Positions 7,661-15,157 of a stretch of 64,000 nt of DNA are shown here, piece by piece. The notes beneath the pieces are model-generated. The model was not told the origin of the DNA. It was given only the letters and a program-made list of their open reading frames with translations, and ran no database searches. Position 1 is the first letter of the stretch; every line of letters begins with the position of its first letter. The stretch covers positions 35,126 to 99,125 of the forward strand of contig JAZQBL010000025.1 of the NCBI GenBank assembly GCA_045545665.1, written 5' to 3'. This stretch comes from RGIG7213 sp045545665 (lineage in GTDB: Bacteria > Bacillota > Clostridia > Oscillospirales > CAG-272). Position numbers and translations under genes: made by a program.

Positions 7661-7689
7661 AGTATATCATATATCGGTTTATTTTTCAA
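7661..7689 (-). promoter_or_regulatory. Promoter of the FGGY kinase gene
   Basis: Minus-strand TTGAAA (7684-7689), 17-bp spacer, TATACT (7661-7666), 27 bp before the ATG. Confidence 0.7.
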
Positions 7690-7898
7690 GAAAAATATCA
7701 TTTATTTAAAAAAAGAACTGTGATATAACGGGTGTTGTTCTTATCGGAGAATTTGCGATCCTACACCAAACTCACAGAGGCAGAAAAAGAAGATTCGTTT
7801 TCTCTCTGCATTCTTAGCGGAGAAATAGGCAACCACATAAATTTCGGCAGATAACTTGTTTTCTCTGCCGATTTGTGTTATAATGGGAGTAATAAAAA
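7690..7898. other. Non-coding stretch, first part of a 560-bp gene-free region
   Basis: No credible gene was found. A short inverted repeat TCGGCAGA/TCTGCCGA lies at 7844-7851 and 7863-7870, followed by a TATAAT at 7878-7883 with only a weak -35 match. It leads directly into the palindromic repeat that starts at 7899. Confidence 0.4.
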
Positions 7899-8072
7899 GC
7901 CTTCCTCCGAGAGGAAGGTGGCACGCGGCAGGGGTTCCCCAAAGCGAATGAAATGAGCTTTGGGGGTTCGCTGCGGAGCGTGACGGAAGGGGCCTGCGTA
8001 ACTTTAGATTCGTACTAACTTTCTTGTAACGCGCTCTCCCTCAGTCAGTTCCGCTTCCTCCCGGAGGGAGCC
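7899..8072. repeat. Palindrome-rich intergenic repeat element
   Basis: GC-rich block unlike its AT-rich surroundings. It opens with the hairpin CCTTCCTC-CGA-GAGGAAGG (7900-7918) followed by GTGGCACGCG, contains CCCCAAAGC/GCTTTGGGG (7937-7945 and 7957-7965), then GCGTGACGGAAGG, and closes with CTCCC-GGA-GGGAG (8058-8070). The combination of a CTTCCTCC hairpin, GTGGCACG and CGTGACGGA resembles interspersed non-coding repeats I recall from many Clostridia genomes. It codes for nothing recognisable. A transposon-like origin is inference. Confidence 0.65.
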
Positions 8073-8194
8073 TTTGGTTACAGCTAACCTTAGAGGTATG
8101 GTCATAGTCATATGCCTTTTTAGTACAAGAGCGAAATTGGCGATAAAACAGAACTATAAATAAGAATTTGACGAATAGATAGGAGGCACAATAA

Positions 8195-8713
8195 ATGGGA
8201 TTATTTAGTTGGATAGGCAAAAAGAAAGCACCTAAAGAAACCCTCCCCATTCCAACACATCTTCAATCAATTTTGATTCCAGTTGGCAGTAACAACAATG
8301 AATGTGAAGTAACAGGAACAATAAAATGCCATTGTGGAAGCGATGCTTTTGAAATCTGCGAAAGTAATGAAAGACAACTGCTAAAAATAGTATGTAAAGA
8401 ATGTAAAAAAGAGTTTGTTTTGTTCGATAGTGGAAAGCATGGTTGGAATGGTTTTGTGTGCAAAGATGATTTTCTCGACAGAGAAATACCACTTGAGAAA
8501 GTTTGCTGTTCTAAGTGTGGAGAAAGTAGTTTTAAGATAGCGCTGCATATATCCTCGCAAGGCAAAGAAGATTTTGCAGAAGAATGTTTGGCAAATGATG
8601 ATTCTTTTTCTCAAGAAGATTGGGTAAATGCATTTGAATGGATTACCGTTTCTTTGTCGTGTATAAAATGTGGTCATTGTGAAAAAAACTGGCTCGATTT
8701 TGAAACTATGTAA
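8195..8713 (+). CDS. Cysteine-rich (zinc-ribbon-like) protein of unknown function
   Basis: The 172-residue soluble protein carries four cysteine clusters: KCHCGSD near 44, CKECKKEF near 67, CCSKCGE near 103 and CIKCGHCEKNW near 156. They are spaced like two zinc ribbons or knuckles. I do not recognise a named family. A strong AGGAGG ribosome site lies 8 bp before ATG. Codon use is visibly more AT-rich (many AAA, GAA, TTT, AAT codons) than in neighbouring genes. Together with the repeat just upstream, this suggests acquisition by transfer. No linked partner genes are present. Confidence 0.7.
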   Translation: MGLFSWIGKKKAPKETLPIPTHLQSILIPVGSNNNECEVTGTIKCHCGSDAFEICESNERQLLKIVCKECKKEFVLFDSGKHGWNGFVCKDDFLDREIPLEKVCCSKCGESSFKIALHISSQGKEDFAEECLANDDSFSQEDWVNAFEWITVSLSCIKCGHCEKNWLDFETM

Positions 8714-8812
8714 ATCAGACCAATTCCAATTTATCGAATAGAATAGCAGTTTGAAAACCAAGCACCTTTTTATGGTATGATCAATACAGTGATATCAAAA
8801 TGAGGATGGATT

Positions 8813-10555
8813 ATGAAAAAAATAATTGCTTTTATTTTATGTTGTGTTATTATATTCGGTGCCGTTTCGTGCGCTTCACAATCAGGTGATACCGAAGGCG
8901 AAAAGGAGAAGTATACGGACACCTCATCAGATACTGTTTACGAGCTGACGTATGATGATATTATCGGTCGTTACACAGCACTTTTGAAGGCAAGAGTCAG
9001 CGGGGAAGCACTTGAAGAATCGGATGATTCTTCAAGTACCATAGAAAAAACACTTTTAGATATCGTTTGTGACGTTGAAGATCCTTCAATTATGGGATAT
9101 GCCACGAAAGACCTCAACGGTGACGGCGACGAAGAGCTCGTTTTACTGAACAAAAACAACAAGCTTTACGCTTTATTTACCGTACAGAACACCGTACCCG
9201 TTTTGCTTTTGAAACTTGATACGCTGTCAGCCGCAATAGCGCCGGACGGTACTGTATATACATATCAATACGTCAAAGATCAGGGGGATCACACACAGAT
9301 AAAAAAAATAATTGACGGGGTGCTTGTCGGCGTCGAATACGACGGTGTGATAAACGGCGAGAGCGTTACGTATTATAAAACCGAAAACGGTGTCAGAACC
9401 GAGATCACACAAGAAGAAAAGCACTTGCTTGGTAACTCTCTTGAGTCGATTATGCGGAATCCGATGTATATAAACAAAACTACGGGATTTCGGTTTGTGC
9501 CGGCTATACCCGAATCAGCCGCAAATAAAGCACCCGTTCCCGATTTTACAACGTACGACGGCGTTATAGCTGCATATAAAACGATCGTGGAAAGCTTTTC
9601 CGAGTATAAGAAATTGGATTGGATAAACGGAAAGTTTGATAATTTGTTTACGATCACCGATAACGAAAGCTACGAAGTTTTCCACCAAATATTCCAATGC
9701 GGAATAAGCAATATGCCCACGGAAGAATATCTCGGTAAAACATATGCTTCCGACGGAGATAATTCGTACGGATATGCAAAAAAGGATATCAACGGTGACG
9801 GCACGGAGGAGCTGATATTGCTCAATGACAAATATGAGATAATTTCACTCTTTACCGAAAAAAATGGCCGCGCACACCTTGTTGACGGTGTATGCCATGC
9901 ATGGATAGACGAAAACGGTAACATCAGAAAAGAGGTTGCAACGGGCGGACAGGTAAGCCGTGACGGTGAGTGCTATGTCTACACCCTTGACGGTACAGTG
10001 TTGAAGACCGAAATAGCGGTCGGATATAAAGTAAATATATATCTGCAAAAAGAAGGCTGGTACAAGATCGAAGATGGAAAGAAGACGGAAATTTCCGCAC
10101 AGGAGGGAGAGGCGCTTTATACTGCGTACGATATCTTACCTTCGAGATATTCCGATAATGAATACACGAGAACGTTCGCGGATATAGAATTTATCCCCTT
10201 GTTTGATACGACCGATGTGGGAGAAAAACACGTCGGCACGTTTACAAACGCTTGGTTTATATATGGAGATACGATCACCGTATCTTCATTCACCGCAGAC
10301 GGCGTAAATGCCGTTATCAAGTTTATTTACGCGGAAGGGGAGTTTGATCCCGAAACGAATCCAGAACCGGTGCGGTATATTACAGAACTTAACGTTCGGG
10401 CGCTTCGATGCGGAAACAGATACACGTTTGAACAAGACGGCATAAAGGGATATATCGAGTTCGCCGTCGGTGCAATATGGGTCGTCGTGACGGAAAGTCA
10501 AAACGAACACGTTGGCAACCGAGCATCTTTTTTTAATCGTCTTGATACAAATTAA
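8813..10555 (+). CDS. Secreted lipoprotein with duplicated DxNGDGxEEL domains
   Basis: The 580-residue product begins with a lipoprotein signal peptide whose lipobox is AVSC at about 17-20. Two homologous halves follow. Each starts with a helical stretch (DDIIGRYTALLKA; DGVIAAYKTIVES) and leads to a YA(T)KDLNGDGDEELVLLN or YAKKDINGDGTEELILLND block, near residues 100 and 325. These blocks resemble FG-GAP or EF-hand-like calcium loops, followed by beta-rich sequence. A unique C-terminal beta domain spans about 460-570. The function is unknown; it is probably anchored outside the membrane. Neighbours give no clue. Confidence 0.75.
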   Translation: MKKIIAFILCCVIIFGAVSCASQSGDTEGEKEKYTDTSSDTVYELTYDDIIGRYTALLKARVSGEALEESDDSSSTIEKTLLDIVCDVEDPSIMGYATKDLNGDGDEELVLLNKNNKLYALFTVQNTVPVLLLKLDTLSAAIAPDGTVYTYQYVKDQGDHTQIKKIIDGVLVGVEYDGVINGESVTYYKTENGVRTEITQEEKHLLGNSLESIMRNPMYINKTTGFRFVPAIPESAANKAPVPDFTTYDGVIAAYKTIVESFSEYKKLDWINGKFDNLFTITDNESYEVFHQIFQCGISNMPTEEYLGKTYASDGDNSYGYAKKDINGDGTEELILLNDKYEIISLFTEKNGRAHLVDGVCHAWIDENGNIRKEVATGGQVSRDGECYVYTLDGTVLKTEIAVGYKVNIYLQKEGWYKIEDGKKTEISAQEGEALYTAYDILPSRYSDNEYTRTFADIEFIPLFDTTDVGEKHVGTFTNAWFIYGDTITVSSFTADGVNAVIKFIYAEGEFDPETNPEPVRYITELNVRALRCGNRYTFEQDGIKGYIEFAVGAIWVVVTESQNEHVGNRASFFNRLDTN

Positions 10556-10659
10556 TGCAAGGATCCTTTATCAGAAATATTCTATGCGTGGAGCAGATGA
10601 TTAAATAATTAACTAATATTTGAACTTTTGTAAATATTGTGATATTTTTTTGACAAATA

Positions 10660-10690
10660 TATTGAATCGTAAAAATAAATGTGATATACT
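10660..10690 (+). promoter_or_regulatory. Possible promoter of the 76-residue protein gene
   Basis: TTGACA (10660-10665) and TATACT (10685-10690) are separated by 19 bp, longer than ideal; 55 bp before the ATG. Confidence 0.5.
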
Positions 10691-10745
10691 ATCTCTAATA
10701 TTGCACGCAAGACACTGAGCAATAAATATATAGGAGGTTAAAGGT

Positions 10746-10976
10746 ATGAAAAAAACTATTTGCAAGGTTGAATACGATACAGAGATGTCCGAACTTATTG
10801 CGAAGTACACCAGCGGTGAGTTTGGCGATCCTGCAGGATACGAAGAATCACTTTATGTAACAGCAGGCGGAAAGTATTTCCTTTACGTCAACGGCGGTGA
10901 AGAATCAATTCATCCTACGGAAAATATAGTAAGAATGTCCGCTGCAAAAGCAGAGGAATGGAAAGCGGCACACTAA
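10746..10976 (+). CDS. Small conserved-looking protein of unknown function
   Basis: The 76-residue acidic protein has no signal peptide or membrane segment. It starts KKTICKVEYDTEMSELI and contains GDPAGYEESLYVTAGGKYFLY, a predicted beta-hairpin, followed by a C-terminal helix ending in AEEWKAAH. An excellent AGGAGG site, 7 bp before ATG, and a dedicated terminator show it is a real, probably well-expressed gene. I recall similar short proteins annotated only as hypothetical in Clostridia, so no function is assigned. Confidence 0.75.
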   Translation: MKKTICKVEYDTEMSELIAKYTSGEFGDPAGYEESLYVTAGGKYFLYVNGGEESIHPTENIVRMSAAKAEEWKAAH

Positions 10977-10987
10977 GTTTGTTTATA

Positions 10988-11022
10988 AAAAAATTCCCGA
11001 GGAGATCCTCGGGAATTTTTTT
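10988..11022. terminator. Bidirectional terminator
   Basis: The hairpin ATTCCCGAGGA-GA-TCCTCGGGAAT is flanked by A-run and T-run, serving both the small protein gene (+) and the SPFH gene (-). Confidence 0.9.
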
Positions 11023-11962
11023 ATTCTTCTGTGTTACTGATATCCGTAACTGTTTCTTTAATGCCTGAGCAGAGTCCTGCAATAGATTGAAGCTCGCTGG
11101 GTATTATTATCTTCGTTGACTTGCCGTCTGCGGCTTTTGCAAACGCTTCAAGCTTCTTCAATATAAGATAGCCTTCTTCGGGAGATGCTTCGTTTATCAT
11201 CTTTATTGATTCTGCCATAGCTTTCTGTACAGCGAGTATCGCCTGCGCTTCACCTTCGGACTCTCTGATCTTTTGCTCTTTAACAGCTTCTGCTTTGAGT
11301 ATCTGCGCCTGTTTTTCACCTTCTGCGGCAAGAACTTGGCTTTCTTTAAGACCTTCTGCTACGAGGATCTTACTTGCCTTTTCGCCTTCTGCCTTGAGGA
11401 TGGCTTCACGTCTTTGGCGTTCTGCCTTCATTTGTTTTTCCATTGCATCTTGAATTTCAGACGGCGGTATGATGTTTTTAAGCTCAACACGGTTTACCTT
11501 GATGCCCCACGGGTCTGTTGCTTCGTCGAGTATGACTCTTATATGTGAGTTTATCGTGTCACGTGAGGTGAGAGTGTGGTCGAGTTCCATATCACCTATG
11601 ATGTTACGAAGCGTTGTGGCTGTGAGATTTTCAATAGCTGCCAAGGGATTTTCAACGCCGTAAGCGTACAGCTTCGGGTCTGTTATCTGGAAGAAAACGA
11701 CCGTGTCTATTTGCATAGTTACGTTATCCTTTGTGATAACGGGCTGGGGAGGGAAGTCGACGACTTGTTCTTTCAAAGATACCATCTTTTGAATTTTGTC
11801 GATAAATGGTATTTTTACGTGAAGTCCTGTATCCCATGTGGCATAATATGCGCCGAGTCTTTCAATGACGTATGCTTTCGACTGCGGCACTATTTTGATA
11901 TTTGAAATTACTATTACAACGAAAAACAGTGCGACTGCAACTAAAATGTAAAATATTTCCAT
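11021..11962 (-). CDS. SPFH/Band 7 (stomatin-like, QmcA-type) membrane protein
   Basis: The 313-residue protein has one N-terminal membrane helix (residues 3-22). An SPFH domain follows with VPQSKAYVIERLG and the stomatin motifs LRNIIGDMELDHTLTSRD and NIIPP. A long heptad region around 175-245 is rich in KAEGEKA and AEGEKQAQ repeats, typical of oligomer-forming stomatins. Family members form large ring assemblies in membrane microdomains and often work with an NfeD partner, here encoded 17 bp upstream. It shares that gene's promoter. Confidence 0.92.
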   Translation of the reverse strand: MEIFYILVAVALFFVVIVISNIKIVPQSKAYVIERLGAYYATWDTGLHVKIPFIDKIQKMVSLKEQVVDFPPQPVITKDNVTMQIDTVVFFQITDPKLYAYGVENPLAAIENLTATTLRNIIGDMELDHTLTSRDTINSHIRVILDEATDPWGIKVNRVELKNIIPPSEIQDAMEKQMKAERQRREAILKAEGEKASKILVAEGLKESQVLAAEGEKQAQILKAEAVKEQKIRESEGEAQAILAVQKAMAESIKMINEASPEEGYLILKKLEAFAKAADGKSTKIIIPSELQSIAGLCSGIKETVTDISNTEE

Positions 11963-11979
11963 AACTGTGACCTTTCTTG

Positions 11980-12411
11980 TTATTTATTTTTTACTATGAC
12001 TTTTACGCCCTCGATTTGTTCGACGGTAACGACCGTACCGACGGGTATCGTTTCATCGTTTTGCGAGCGAGCCGTCCAGATGATACCTTTTATATTCACC
12101 TGACCTTTTCCGAGTATGTTGTTGATCTCCTCGGTTACAACACATTCCTGACCTATGCATCTGTCGGCGTTTGTTTTCACGGTTCCGTGCTTTAGTATTT
12201 TACGTGACAGTTTTCTTGTAAAGATCAATGCAACGGCAGACACTACGAGGAAAGCGAGTATCTGCAGCCAGAACATTTCCGGAAGAAAACACCAGAGTAT
12301 GAGAGATACAGCTGAGCCGAGGGCAAGCCATATCGTCGTCATTTGCGGTGTCACGATCTCTATAAGCACAAACAACACGAGAAAAACTACCCATATGATC
12401 CAATATTCCAT
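11980..12411 (-). CDS. NfeD family protein
   Basis: This 143-residue protein has two or three hydrophobic helices in the first 75 residues. A C-terminal OB-fold follows, containing CIGQECVVTEEI, GQVNIKGIIWTA and ...IPVGTVVTVEQIEGVKVIV, the standard short NfeD form without a protease domain. The start at 12411 is preceded by AGGAGG 8 bp away; the longer frame lacks a site. The partner SPFH gene follows immediately, the usual pairing. NfeD is thought to help organise or anchor the stomatin-like assembly. Confidence 0.9.
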   Translation of the reverse strand: MEYWIIWVVFLVLFVLIEIVTPQMTTIWLALGSAVSLILWCFLPEMFWLQILAFLVVSAVALIFTRKLSRKILKHGTVKTNADRCIGQECVVTEEINNILGKGQVNIKGIIWTARSQNDETIPVGTVVTVEQIEGVKVIVKNK

Positions 12412-12433
12412 ATGTAATTCCTCCTTTTGTACT

Positions 12434-12462
12434 ATTATACACGTTTGCGGCGTAAAAATCAA
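12434..12462 (-). promoter_or_regulatory. Promoter of the NfeD-SPFH operon
   Basis: Minus-strand TTGATT (12457-12462), 17-bp spacer, TATAAT (12434-12439). Confidence 0.8.
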
Positions 12463-12556
12463 TAATTTTATGAGAAATTATTGTTTTTTTTAATTCATTC
12501 GATTATCCGGAATATTACCCGCCTTGTTAGTTTTATCTCTTTTATTTTATTTATAC

Positions 12557-12588
12557 ATAAAAATTCCCCCACCGAAGTGAGGGAATAC
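12557..12588 (-). terminator. Terminator of the CBM9-like surface protein gene
   Basis: Stem ATTCCCTCAC/GTGGGGGAAT on the minus strand with a short CTTCGG-type loop, followed by TTTTTATG. Confidence 0.8.
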
Positions 12589-12606
12589 TTATGTATTTAT
12601 TAAGGT

Positions 12607-14232
12607 TTACGCCTTTTTCTTCTTGATTACGAAGAATACTACTGCTGCTATAGCAACTACAACTGCTGCAACGATACCGATGATACCGCCAACGGGGAAG
12701 CCGCCCTTGTCATCATCTTTGTCTGTGCCTGCTGTGTTTGTTGTTACAGCAGAGGAATCAGCATTGTTTGTCGCTGCATCGTCTGTTGTTGCACCTGTTT
12801 CGTCTTCGGAAGGAGCTGTTGTAACGTCTCCGCCGTCTGTTTCATCGCTTACGCTGTTTTCGGGATAAGGTGTTGTGTATTCTTCATCTTCAAATACAGG
12901 GGGTGTTTCGCTGTAGTATTTGATCCACTGAATGTCGAATGTTTCGCCGACTGTGTCACCTGCGCCGTAGAAGGGGCAGAGGTAAAGCTTGGAGATGAAC
13001 TGGGACCAGTCATCGTAGCCTGTCATATCGAATACCATTGTGTGCCACTGTCCGTCGTTAATAAGACCTTCTCCGAGGTCGCAGTCAAGGTCTCTGTCAA
13101 GACCTGTAGTCAAGGAGTTGAGGAAGTTGATTGCGAAACGGTTACCCTTTTCAGAGGATGTACGGTATCTGATAGCAACGTATTCACCTGCGTTGTCCAT
13201 ATTAAGACCCTGTGTAATGTCGCTTGAACCGATGATGGGATCAGCACCTGTAACTGTGAATCTTACAAACTTATCGCCGTTTTCATCCATATCTTTTGCT
13301 TCAACGGAACCGTTTGTGAGGTCGAACGTTGCAGCAGCGCCGCTGTAGTCGTAACGGTCAGCAGCGTCGAAACCTGTCTGTTCTTCTTCTTCGGGTTCTG
13401 TGTCAACGGGAATGTCGACGTCAACGTCGCCGTCGGATGCACCCTTACCTACCAAAGCGATAGCGGGAAGGTTCTTAACAGCCTTGGAAACTGCGATACC
13501 GTAGCCGAGCTCGATCTGCTTTGCTCCATCGTCTGTTGAGATATCACCATCACCCATGTTAAGGCAGAAGCCGAGGCGGAAGAGGTCTTCGTTTTCAGCC
13601 TTCTTACCGAGAACGCTCGTAAGATCAAGCTTCATTTCATAAGTTACCAATTCAGCATCCTTATCCCAATTAGCTGCAAAGTTTTCACCTGCTGTGAGCT
13701 TGATGTTCTTTCTTTCGCCCCATTTTGTATAGGATATCATGCTGCCGCCGGAAGCGGGGTCGTAACCGATACCGATCTCAGCTCTGTCGAAGCCTTCGGG
13801 ATCAGTTTCGATATCAGTAATTGCAACCTGGAAGGACCATGCGCGGAAAAGGTAAAGCTCGTTGCCTGCAAAAGCGCAGTTGTATTCGGATTTGGGAGCT
13901 TTTGCCTGAAGAGCAACGTAGAAATCGTTGCCGTTCCAACCCATGTAGATCTTCATATCGTTCTTGAGGTAGTTTTCAACATCTTCAAGTGTGGAGGGAA
14001 GACCCTTACCCTTTGTCCAGTTGAAGTACTCGCTGTAGTTTGAGAATGTCATAAGGTTGTATTCGCCGGCACCGATCGTACCGTCCATTTTGGGGGCTGT
14101 CTTGATATAGCTTACGTCAAGACTGAGGGACTGTTCTTCTGTGTTGTTCTGGATCTCAACAGCCGCAAACGTTGAAACTGCCATAGACAGTACAAGTGCT
14201 GCTGTCGTGATCAAAGTAAGTATCTTTTTCAT
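12607..14232 (-). CDS. Cell-surface protein with CBM9/DOMON-like domain and C-terminal membrane anchor
   Basis: The 541-residue product has a Sec signal peptide (cleavage near STFAA, about 23). A CBM9-like beta-sandwich spans about 40-265 (KMDGTIGAGEYN, MGWNGNDFYVALQA, TYEMKLDLTSVLG). A second beta-sandwich spans about 290-440. A low-complexity Thr/Ser/Asp linker leads to a membrane helix (GGIIGIVAAVVVAIAAVVFFVI) and KKKKA. It is therefore displayed on the outside of the membrane. CBM9-like modules bind carbohydrate ends, but no catalytic domain is present. The gene is monocistronic, with a consensus promoter and terminator; strong expression is likely. Confidence 0.8.
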   Translation of the reverse strand: MKKILTLITTAALVLSMAVSTFAAVEIQNNTEEQSLSLDVSYIKTAPKMDGTIGAGEYNLMTFSNYSEYFNWTKGKGLPSTLEDVENYLKNDMKIYMGWNGNDFYVALQAKAPKSEYNCAFAGNELYLFRAWSFQVAITDIETDPEGFDRAEIGIGYDPASGGSMISYTKWGERKNIKLTAGENFAANWDKDAELVTYEMKLDLTSVLGKKAENEDLFRLGFCLNMGDGDISTDDGAKQIELGYGIAVSKAVKNLPAIALVGKGASDGDVDVDIPVDTEPEEEEQTGFDAADRYDYSGAAATFDLTNGSVEAKDMDENGDKFVRFTVTGADPIIGSSDITQGLNMDNAGEYVAIRYRTSSEKGNRFAINFLNSLTTGLDRDLDCDLGEGLINDGQWHTMVFDMTGYDDWSQFISKLYLCPFYGAGDTVGETFDIQWIKYYSETPPVFEDEEYTTPYPENSVSDETDGGDVTTAPSEDETGATTDDAATNNADSSAVTTNTAGTDKDDDKGGFPVGGIIGIVAAVVVAIAAVVFFVIKKKKA

Positions 14233-14267
14233 AAAAATCTCCTTATATTTTTTTTGATACTAATCGC

Positions 14268-14296
14268 ATTATATAACATTATCACCAAATTGTCAA
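14268..14296 (-). promoter_or_regulatory. Promoter of the CBM9-like surface protein gene
   Basis: Minus-strand TTGACA (14291-14296), 17-bp spacer, TATAAT (14268-14273), both perfect; a second TTGACA lies just upstream. Confidence 0.85.
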
Positions 14297-14324
14297 TAAG
14301 AAATTGTCAACAAAAACTGAATAT

Positions 14325-15002
14325 TTACCAAACAAAAGTCTCTTTTGCTCGTTTTGTCATTTCAACAACGGCACCGCCGATGTCTTCTGCGCCGAAAATA
14401 GAGGAACCTGCAACGATGACGTTTGCGCCCGCTTCCGTTACAAGATTTACGTTAAACGTATAAAGTCCTCCGTCAACCTCGAGGTCGATATCTCTTCCCG
14501 ACTTTTTGATAAGCTCACGTGCGACCTTACAGCTTTCGATTGCCGAAGGGATAAACTTCTGTCCGCCGAAACCGGGCTGTACCGACATTATAAGTACCAT
14601 ATCAACGTACGGCAGATAACCTTCGAGGACTGCAGGGTTTGTGTCGGGCTTTATTGAAATGCAAGGTTTGATACCCAAAGAACGGATATATTCAAGAACC
14701 TTTATTCTGTCGTGGCACGCTTCATGGTGTATCGTTATGATATCGGCACCTGCTTTTGCAAAGTCGTCGATGTAACGCATAGGGTCAACTATCATCAAAT
14801 GAACGTCGAACACCTGGTTTGAGTGCTTGCGAAGCGTTTGAGGTACTATCTTGCCAAAAGATATGTTAGGTACGAAAATACCGTCCATTACGTCAATGTG
14901 CAAGTATTCGGCACCGGCGTTTTCGGTTGCCTTAACGTCGTCAAGCAGATTGTTGAAATTTGCCGATAAAATGGACGGAGCCATTTTTATTCTTCTTTCC
15001 AT
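14325..15002 (-). CDS. rpe: Ribulose-phosphate 3-epimerase
   Basis: The 225-residue TIM barrel has all Rpe landmarks: MAPSILSANF at the start, metal and catalytic motif LHIDVMDG, VHLMI, the phosphate and cap loop MSVQPGFGGQKF, and the second catalytic aspartate in LEVDGGL. It interconverts ribulose 5-phosphate and xylulose 5-phosphate in the pentose phosphate pathway. The start at 15002 is favoured because AAGGAA lies 7 bp before it; the frame extends 12 codons further without a site. It is expressed from its own promoter, divergent from the lipoprotein gene. Confidence 0.95.
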   Translation of the reverse strand: MERRIKMAPSILSANFNNLLDDVKATENAGAEYLHIDVMDGIFVPNISFGKIVPQTLRKHSNQVFDVHLMIVDPMRYIDDFAKAGADIITIHHEACHDRIKVLEYIRSLGIKPCISIKPDTNPAVLEGYLPYVDMVLIMSVQPGFGGQKFIPSAIESCKVARELIKKSGRDIDLEVDGGLYTFNVNLVTEAGANVIVAGSSIFGAEDIGGAVVEMTKRAKETFVW

Positions 15003-15044
15003 TTGTCTTTTCCTTTCTGAATTTTCGTTTGTATTCAACTAAAT

Positions 15045-15073
15045 ATTATACCTTATGCGATGCGTTTTGTCAA
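15045..15073 (-). promoter_or_regulatory. Promoter of rpe
   Basis: Minus-strand TTGACA (15068-15073), 17-bp spacer, TATAAT (15045-15050), both perfect; back-to-back with the promoter at 15098. Confidence 0.88.
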
Positions 15074-15097
15074 TAGTTTTGCTGTAAGCTTTTGTAC

Positions 15098-15126
15098 TTG
15101 ACAAATGGCGTTTTTGAAGGTATAAT
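15098..15126 (+). promoter_or_regulatory. Promoter of the NlpC/P60-like lipoprotein gene
   Basis: TTGACA (15098-15103), 17-bp spacer, TATAAT (15121-15126), both perfect. Confidence 0.88.
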
Positions 15127-15157
15127 GATAGAGTAATAAATGAAAGGAAGATACCAA

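Noticed and set aside
8041..8250. Minus-strand open frame across the palindromic repeat
   Set aside because: Runs through the non-coding repeat and the ribosome site of the next gene; no supporting signals.
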